Origin: Dryocosmus kuriphilus
Taxonomy: Eukaryota > Arthropoda > Insecta > Hymenoptera > Cynipidae
Direction of reading: 5' to 3'
Assembly (NCBI GenBank): GCA_038277395.1
Contig: CM076196.1
Location: forward strand, 85,811,786 to 85,875,785
DNA: 64,000 nt
The notes under the pieces: model-generated
What the model was told of the DNA's origin: nothing
Databases searched by the model: none
What the model saw: the letters and a program-made list of their open reading frames with translations, nothing else
Translations under genes and position numbers: made by a program
In this document: positions 58,080-64,000 of the stretch, in pieces
Layout: the number at the start of each line of letters is the position of its first letter
How positions within the stretch are numbered: position 1 is the first letter of the stretch

Positions 58080-60135
58080 AAAAAATCTGCCCTCTTCGCG
58101 GGCACATACTCATCATGCGCTGCGCTTCGCACTCGCTCCGTTATTTACCTCGTGCTACGCGCCCGGTGTTTGTACGTCCCCCCAAATTTGTGCGTATAAA
58201 CCTTTTGAAATTCAAGATCAAATCATTGACCAGCATAATTTGATAATTTTGAATTTTTTGTTAAAAGCTCCTTCAGTTTTAAAAAAATACATTCTCATTA
58301 CTTGTTTCGCGCTGGAATAAAGTTTGTCCAAAACGTAACATTTTCTTTTGCAGTTTAGGTGAAAATAAAACTTGTTTATTTTTAGTAACATCCTTCACGA
58401 TTGAAACAAAAACGCCCTAGCGTCCTATCAAGAAATGGTCTGAAGCAAATATGTAAACCTTTTTGAGATGAATAATTTCGCTCCTGAACATTTTTTTCGC
58501 TTCTCGCACAGTTTCACCGGAAAATTGAATTCTTGATTTTTAATAACATTTTTCACGATTAAAACAAAAACTATACGTATTATAAAGAAAGTATAAAAGA
58601 AATTTGTAGATCTTTTGGAAGTAAATAACTCCACTTCTTAAAATTTTTTTCGTATTTTATAGTTTGGTGGTAAAGTTGAATTCTTGATTTTTATTAATAA
58701 TACTGTTGACCATTAAAACGAAAAATATACATCTAATCAAAAAATGTTATTAAGCTTTGTAGATATTTTCGAGGTGAACAACTTTGTTTCTTAACATTTT
58801 TTTCGTATATCGCATAGTGTTGACTGAGAATTGAATGTTCGATTTTTTTAAAAGCATTTTCGATGGACAAAACCAGAATCATTGGTCAAAACAGGCTGGT
58901 TAACGAACTTAAACTTTATTTTTAAGCATTGAAAAAGTTTGTCAAAGCAAAATCCAATCCGATTAGTGTTTCGAAAGTTATCCGATATACACCATGGTGG
59001 AAGTTTCGGAGCCAAACGGAATCCAATTTGAATCCATTTGATTCCGGTGAATGCCAAATCTGTTTCTTCGGACTTACACGGAATCAATCAGAATGAACTT
59101 GGAGAGAACAATTCGGACTCAAAAGGAATGGATCGTAATTGAACGGACTCATTCGGAATGGATTTTCCTTCGATTCCAATTGAGTCCGTGCCAATTCGGA
59201 AACAGATTTCGCATTCATACGTAATCATTCGAAATCATTCGGATTCGTTTGGATTAAAACGGACTTAAATCCATTCCGAAACTTTCACCAGGGCAGAGGA
59301 CGACGACAGACAGACACCAACTTAAAACCTGTTATTTCGGATTCAGGAGGTCTCAAAACGTCGAAATTTCATGAAATTCGCTAAAGTCATCTTTCACATA
59401 AAACTATAATACCTTATTCTCATTGAGATGAGAATGTAAGAAGGAAAATTGCATTTTTCAGCCAAACTATGTAAATTTGCAGAAGCTTTAATCGAATTCC
59501 AAGTGCGAGAAACGTGATGAGAATGCAGATTTTTTAATAACTTTTTTATTAACTTTTTAATCGCGGTTTTCACGACTAAGACAAAAATTATGCGTTTTAT
59601 CAAAAACTGATAAGAAAAAATTTGTAGATCTTTTTGGGATAAACAACTTTGCTCGTCAACATTTTTTTCGTATCCCGCCTATATAGTTTTGCTGAAAAGT
59701 GGATTATCTTATATGTAATAAAATTTTTCAAGAATAACTAAAAAACTATGCGTCTTATAAAAAAAAATGATAGAGAGCAAAGTAGATCTTTCCGAGGTGA
59801 ATAACATTTGTTCTTTAAGATTTTTTTCGTATCTCGCATAGTTTTGGGCGGAAAATTTAATGTTTGATTTTTGTAAAGCATTTTCGATGGATAAAACCAG
59901 AACCGTGGCTCAAAAAACGCTGGGTAACGAATTCGCCCTTTATTTTTAGGCCTTAAGAAAGTGTGCAGGAGCGCAATCTAGTCCGATTAGTCTTTCAAAA
60001 GTTATCCGTTATACAGACGACAACAACAACAGACAGAAACCAACGTAAAACCTATTTTTGCGGATTCAGGGGGTCACGAAATATCGAGATTTCATGAAAT
60101 CCGCGAAAGCCAGTTTTCACATAAGACTAATAACT
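58080..60135 (-). repeat. Copy C of the GC-palindrome repeat family, reverse orientation, composite
   Basis: Reading on the minus strand, one unit runs from about 59440 (GAGAATAAGGTATTATAGTTTT) down to the hairpin end at 58088-58104 (TGCCCGCGAAGAGGGCA then GATTTTTTT on the minus strand). A second, truncated unit occupies about 59445-60135. Both carry the GTCGTT-type simple repeat, the TTCATGAAATCCGCGAAAG block and many 135-bp internal units. The first is interrupted by a small transposon at 58992-59293. It directly follows the DMAP1 3' UTR. Confidence 0.78.
58992..59293. mobile_element. MITE made of degenerate GGAATGGATT-like words, inserted in repeat copy C
   Basis: The left end CCATGGTGGAAGTTTCGGA and the right end, read inverted, CCCTGGTGAAAGTTTCGGA. 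Comparison with the uninterrupted repeat at about 60001-60020 (TTATCCGTTATACAGACGAC) shows the insertion joints: TTATCCGATATACA before it and CAGAGGACGACG after it. The interior is mostly imperfect repeats of GGAAT(G/C)(G/C)A(T/A)TT in both orientations. No ORF. A 2-bp CA overlap is all that could be a target duplication. Confidence 0.65.
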
Positions 60136-60149
60136 TCCCTGCTTAAAAT

Positions 60150-61010
60150 GTCGGATAGGAATCGGATAAGAACCGGATATAAGTGAGTTCCTATCCGGTC
60201 CTAACCCCACTGTATCCGATTTTTGTCCCCGGTTTGTATCCGACTCCTAACCGGTGTCTATCCGGTATCGTCTAATATTTATATCCGATTCCTATCCAAT
60301 TTGTATCTGGATCTGCAAAATACTTCTATCCGATTCCTATCCGGCTCCTAACCGAATTCTATCCGGTTTCTTTTTTATGTTTCTATCCGATTCCTATCCG
60401 ATTTTTGTCCCCGGTTTGTATCCGACTCCTAACCGGTGTCTATCCGGCATGGTATAATATTTATATCCGGTTTCTATAGGAGTCTTATCCGGTTCTTCAA
60501 AACACTTATACCCGGTACATATATGTGCTGTGAAAGCACCAAAAAAAGGATCGATGACGATCAAACAGATGTATTGGATACATCTTTTCAATATAACAAT
60601 GGTGAAAAATTGTGGCTAACTTATAACTCCGACGATCGATTCCTATTGTGAGACAATAATCCTTGCGATCCTAGCGGAAGTGTCCTGAACTACCAAGACA
60701 ATCACGAGCGTCAAGACCCTTATAGGAATCCGATAGAAAACGGATAAAAATGAACTTTGGATTTTTTAAATATTTAATTTGAGGTTCCATTTATCGGATA
60801 GGAACCGGATAGGACCGGAATGAATATTTTCACTATATATTTTTTGATCCTCTTTCTCGGATAGGAACCGGATACAACCGGATAGATTCCGAAATTATGT
60901 ATCTGAGACCGGATAGAAACCGGATATAGCCAGATAAAAAGCAAATTTTTCCTGTTCGGTTTGTTTCCGGTTTTTATCCGATTTCTATATGTTTTCTTTC
61001 CGATATTTTT
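60150..61010. repeat. Field of degenerate TATCCGG / CCGGATA motifs
   Basis: Dozens of close variants of TTCCTATCCGG (and, after about 60720, the inverse CCGGATAGGAA) at irregular spacing of about 10-25 bp. The orientation switches across the unique-looking block 60526-60695, making the field roughly palindromic. The segment TTTTTGTCCCCGGTTTGTAT with CCGACTCCTAACCGGTGTCT occurs twice (60211 and 60399). ORFs rich in SDSYP arise from the repeat and are not genes. Confidence 0.8.
60526..60695 (+). other. Conserved block with coding look, repeated inverted at 63420-63595
   Basis: The block reads ESTKKRIDDDQTDVLDTSF, then NNGEKLWLTYNSDDRFLL and a stop. The inverted copy at 63595-63420 keeps much of the nucleotide sequence (GGATCGATGACGATCAAACA; AATTGTGGCTAACTTATA) but its frame is broken. 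It may be a captured gene fragment or simply the core of the element. No family is recognised. Confidence 0.5.
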
Positions 61011-61479
61011 AGTAGGGTTCTCATGTAAAAATATCGAGTCGACGCTAAATTAGAATTTAGGATCGTGCCGGGAAATTTTGAAATTGAATTTCAGTGTTTA
61101 ACACGTAATTAGTTAGTAGAAGAAAGATTTCCGGGCCTTGAGAATTTTTAGGGTAATCGATTGCATGTTTATAATATGCCGAATCGATTATGTATACGGA
61201 ATTGTGTTACACCACCGCCAAAACGTTGTTCGAGTTTAAAGCGATCGCTCAAGGTAAAGAGGAGTTATGTTTCAGTGCCATCAACGTCGATCACGATTAT
61301 TAAGGGCAGACAGAGTTTTACCGACCTTGGGTGTTTGCCCACAATAATTAATATTTTGCGTTGAAACTGTGGGTTCTGATAAAGGTCATACAAAGGGACC
61401 TAGAACCACCGTTCTTTCCATAGTAAAAATGCCGAATAACTAAATAATAAAAACCGTTTAAATGGCACATAGGATCCAC

Positions 61480-62017
61480 TTACATTTCTATATGCCTCTA
61501 AATGGTTTTTATGAAAAGTTTTATTTCAACTTGGTTTCTAACCGGCTGTAATCGGTATTTAATCCACTATTGGGACAGAAATTGTAACTGAAAAAAGATT
61601 TCTATTTGGCTCTATTACGCACTTATATACTTTCAAAAACAAATATTGTTCTTGCAGGATTACTCTAATAGGTTTTAATTGGAACCAATGAGGTATTCAT
61701 TTACTCGAAATGTTACAAGTACAAAATTGCTTCTCTAATAGGTTCTATTAGGAATTAAAGTAGATAATTGAAATTAATTTAATTTTTTGAATATTCAAAT
61801 TTCTGCATCCAAAGTGGGTCATTAGGTGTCTATTAGGATGTATTTTTTTGTAAGTTGCATAAGTACAAAAATTCTTCTCTCATAGGCTCTATTAGGAATG
61901 GAAGTAGGTAATTGTAATTAATTTTATTTTATTAATATTCAAATTCCTGCATTCAAAGTGGCTCTATTAGGTATCTATTAGGATGTATTTTATCGAAAGT
62001 TGCACAAGTACAAAATT
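61480..62017. repeat. CTATTAGG-motif repeat with 143-bp tandem units (left part)
   Basis: Units beginning CTCTAATAGGTTCTATTAGG (61733) and CTCTCATAGGCTCTATTAGG (61878), each followed by AGTAGRTAATTGWAATTAAT, TATTCAAATT, GTGGSTCWATTAGG and ACAAGTACAAAATT-like sequence. The next unit is interrupted by the palindromic element and resumes at 63217. Confidence 0.8.
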
Positions 62018-63216
62018 GACGGCTGGGATGCAATAACCGGTCGTGCGCTGGAAACGGGTAAAACAATAATTGTCGAAGCCAAGAAAAAGGGGATAGAAAT
62101 TTTTTTTTCGAAAATCCTTTTTTAAAAATTTGACAATATAGAGAATTAAAAACTGCATCTTTCTTTCAAAAGAGGTTTTTTATCGCATCATTTGTTTTGT
62201 TGAAAAAAATAAAATGTTACTTTTTTTCGCAGTTTTTTTTTTATTGAAAAATCGTGTTTTTTTTAGAATCAACTCGCAATAATGTGGTCAATTCTTGACA
62301 AAATTGGAATTTTTCTTTTTCAGCGTGCAGGGGAGTCTTTTCCCCTTCCGCTGATGTAGACGAACATTTCATAAACACTGTAATTGTTTATAATAATTTA
62401 ATCCGAAGAAATTACCGTGTTTTCCGAGCTTATGCTGTTAAAATTTTTCGTAAAAAATTGGAATATGAAAAAATCGTAAAAACAGATATGTGAAGCAGTG
62501 TTGGGAGAAGTTTTTCGTCAAGCAATATTTTGTTTGGTCGAAAATAAAAAAAAATACGACGAGTTGAAGTCAAAAGTGCTCGCCGCTCGAACCGATTTCC
62601 GCTGTTTTATTTTAAAAGAACGCAGATCAATAATACAGAAACATTCGAGCGGCGAGCACATTTGACTTCAACTCGTCGTATTCTTTTTAATTTTCGACCA
62701 AACAAAATATTGCTTGACGAAAAACTTCTCCCAACACTGTTTCACGTCTCTGTTTTTACGATTTTTTGATATTCCAATTTTTACGAAAATTTTTTTAACA
62801 GCATAAGCTCGGAAAACACGGTAATTTCTTCGGATTAGATTATTATAAACAATTACAATATTTATGAAATATTCGCCTACATCAGTGGAAGGAAAAGGAC
62901 TCCCCTACATGCTGAAAAAGAAAAATTCCAATTTTGTCAAGAATTGGCCACATTATTGCGAGTTGATTCTAAAAAAACACGATTTTTCAATTTAAAAAAA
63001 ACTGCGAAAAAAGTAACATTTTATTTTTTTTAAACAAAAAAAAACGATGCAATAAAAAAACCTCTTTTGAAAGAAAGACGCAGTTTTTAATTCTCTATAT
63101 TGTCAAATTTTTAAAAAAGGATTTTCGAAAAAAAAATTTCTATCCCCTTTTTCTTGGCTTGGACAATAGTTTTACCCGTTTTACAGCGCACGCCCGGTTA
63201 TTGCATCCCGGCCGTC
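62018..63216. mobile_element. 1.2-kb near-perfect palindromic element with AATT duplication
   Basis: Two arms, 62018-62590 and 62645-63216, are reverse complements with only scattered changes and almost no length difference, around a 54-nt unique loop (62591-62644). The ends are GACGGCTGGGATGCAATAAC and its inverse. AATT flanks both sides (62014-62017 and 63217-63220), and the neighbouring tandem unit at about 61725 (ACAAAATTGCTTCTCTAATA) shows the empty site. No ORF of note in either arm. The element is probably a non-autonomous transposon; its RNA would fold into a hairpin of about 570 bp. Confidence 0.88.
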
Positions 63217-64000
63217 AATTGCTTTTCTAATAGGCTCTATTAGGAATGGAAGTAGATTAATGGAATTAATTTTATTTTATTAAAATTCAAAGTTCTGCAT
63301 TCAAAGTGGCTCTATTAGCTATCTGGTTCTCTCCGGCTTTCCAGCTGACATTTAAATCATAAAATCGAATTATTCGCCCGACGGAATCTTATCTGGCCCT
63401 ATCCGGAACTTTGTCGGATCTGGTCAGTAGTTCAGAATAATTCCGCCAGGAGCTCAGGGATTCTTGTCTCACAATAGTAGTCGATCGTCGGGGCTATAAG
63501 TTAGCCACAATTTTCCACTATTAGTTGGAATGAAAAGATGTATCTAATACATCTGTTTGATCGTCATCGATCCTTTTTTGGGTGCTTTCATAGTACGAGT
63601 ATCTGACTATCTGGTAGGATAAGGCAATGCGGGTACTGAAAATATTCCGTGCAGAGCATTCCTAATTAGATCCACTTTGAAAGTAACTTTGCACCAAACA
63701 AATTGTAATTAGAAACCACATAGATCCTATTAGAAAGTTCTTATTTTTCGCTTAAAGGCCGCATAGAAATCGCATAGAAACCGGGAACATAACTCGCTTT
63801 CCGAAATAATAGAACCTAATAGAAAGTAAACGCTATTAGGTTTCTATTAGGATTCTATTAGGTTCTATTAGACATCCGATTACAAAACATTTTGGATCCT
63901 AATAACTTCCACTTTGAAAGTATCTTTACTCTAAACAAATCCTACTAGAAACCGAATAGATCCTATTAGGAAGTTTTTATTTGCCGCTTAGAAGCCGCAT
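63217..64000. repeat. CTATTAGG-motif repeat (right part) with inverted CCGGATA block, runs off the window
   Basis: Resumes the interrupted tandem unit (AATTGCTTTTCTAATAGGCT, CTATTAGGAATGGAAGTAGA), passes at about 63330 into CCGGAA/TATCTGG-type sequence and the inverted copy (63420-63595) of the 60526-60695 block. It then continues as dense variants of CTATTAGG / CCTAATAG and CATAGAAACC to the end. The element boundary lies outside the window. Confidence 0.7.

Noticed and set aside
58080..58200. Rho-independent-type terminator (GC hairpin plus T run)
   Set aside because: Looks like one, but it is the conserved end of a eukaryotic repeat family present at several places.
60254..60651. ORF with repeated SDSYP/LSG words as a possible repetitive protein
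   Set aside because: The periodicity follows the degenerate CCGGATA DNA motif on both strands; only the block at 60526-60695 looks different.
60150..61010. CRISPR-like array
   Set aside because: Repeats are degenerate, irregularly spaced and in both orientations, in a eukaryotic sequence with introns; no cas genes.

Overview
The window is AT-rich eukaryotic genomic DNA from an arthropod, most likely an insect and possibly a hymenopteran. This rests on the style of the proteins (calcium/calmodulin kinase I beginning MPLFGKKDS, an SNX9-type sorting nexin, DMAP1, a typical 2-Cys peroxiredoxin), GT-AG introns of 0.1 to 12 kb, and a load of Tc1/mariner, R1-clade LINE, Harbinger, hAT and fold-back elements. 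The species cannot be fixed from the sequence alone. No bacterial operons, CRISPR arrays, rRNA or convincing tRNA genes were seen.

Layout. Positions 1-3000 (minus) hold the 5' part of a peroxiredoxin 1 gene with a non-coding first exon near 2.9 kb. Positions 3.4-10 kb are intergenic and full of small DNA transposons: a TTAA-flanked fold-back, a decayed Harbinger with TAA target duplications, MITEs (one with a 9-bp duplication of Mutator type) and a THAP-domain remnant. Positions 10628-25599 (plus) are an SNX9/SH3PX1 sorting nexin in five coding exons. Its 12-kb last intron holds a 1.5-kb imperfect palindrome, a 2.7-kb DD41D Tc1/mariner element with an open transposase, one copy of a GC-palindrome repeat family, a near-full-length but broken R1-clade LINE in antisense, and a second LINE fragment. 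Positions 26-33.4 kb are gene-free apart from a small hAT MITE and simple repeats. Positions 33613-52379 (minus) are calcium/calmodulin-dependent protein kinase I in eight coding exons; its 9-kb first coding intron carries two fold-back elements built from tandem subrepeats, another copy of the GC-palindrome family and another long inverted repeat. A spliced minus-strand transcript candidate lies at 54.1-55.5 kb. Positions 55735-57653 (plus) are DMAP1 in five coding exons. From 58 kb to the end there is nested repeat DNA: the repeat family in reverse orientation, fields of degenerate CCGGATA-like and CTATTAGG-like motifs, and a 1.2-kb near-perfect palindrome inserted into one unit of a tandem repeat.

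The host genes are unrelated housekeeping or signalling genes (peroxide removal; endocytic membrane remodelling; calcium signalling; NuA4/Tip60 chromatin) and show no functional cluster. The unusual content is the set of inverted-repeat elements of different kinds: TTAA-flanked, TSD-flanked tandem-in-inverted, AATT-flanked and 1.5-kb diverged. Several could form long RNA hairpins where they sit in introns. Two conserved genes (CaMKI exon 2, DMAP1 exon 1/2 junction) show apparent 2-nt frame breaks that need read-level checking.
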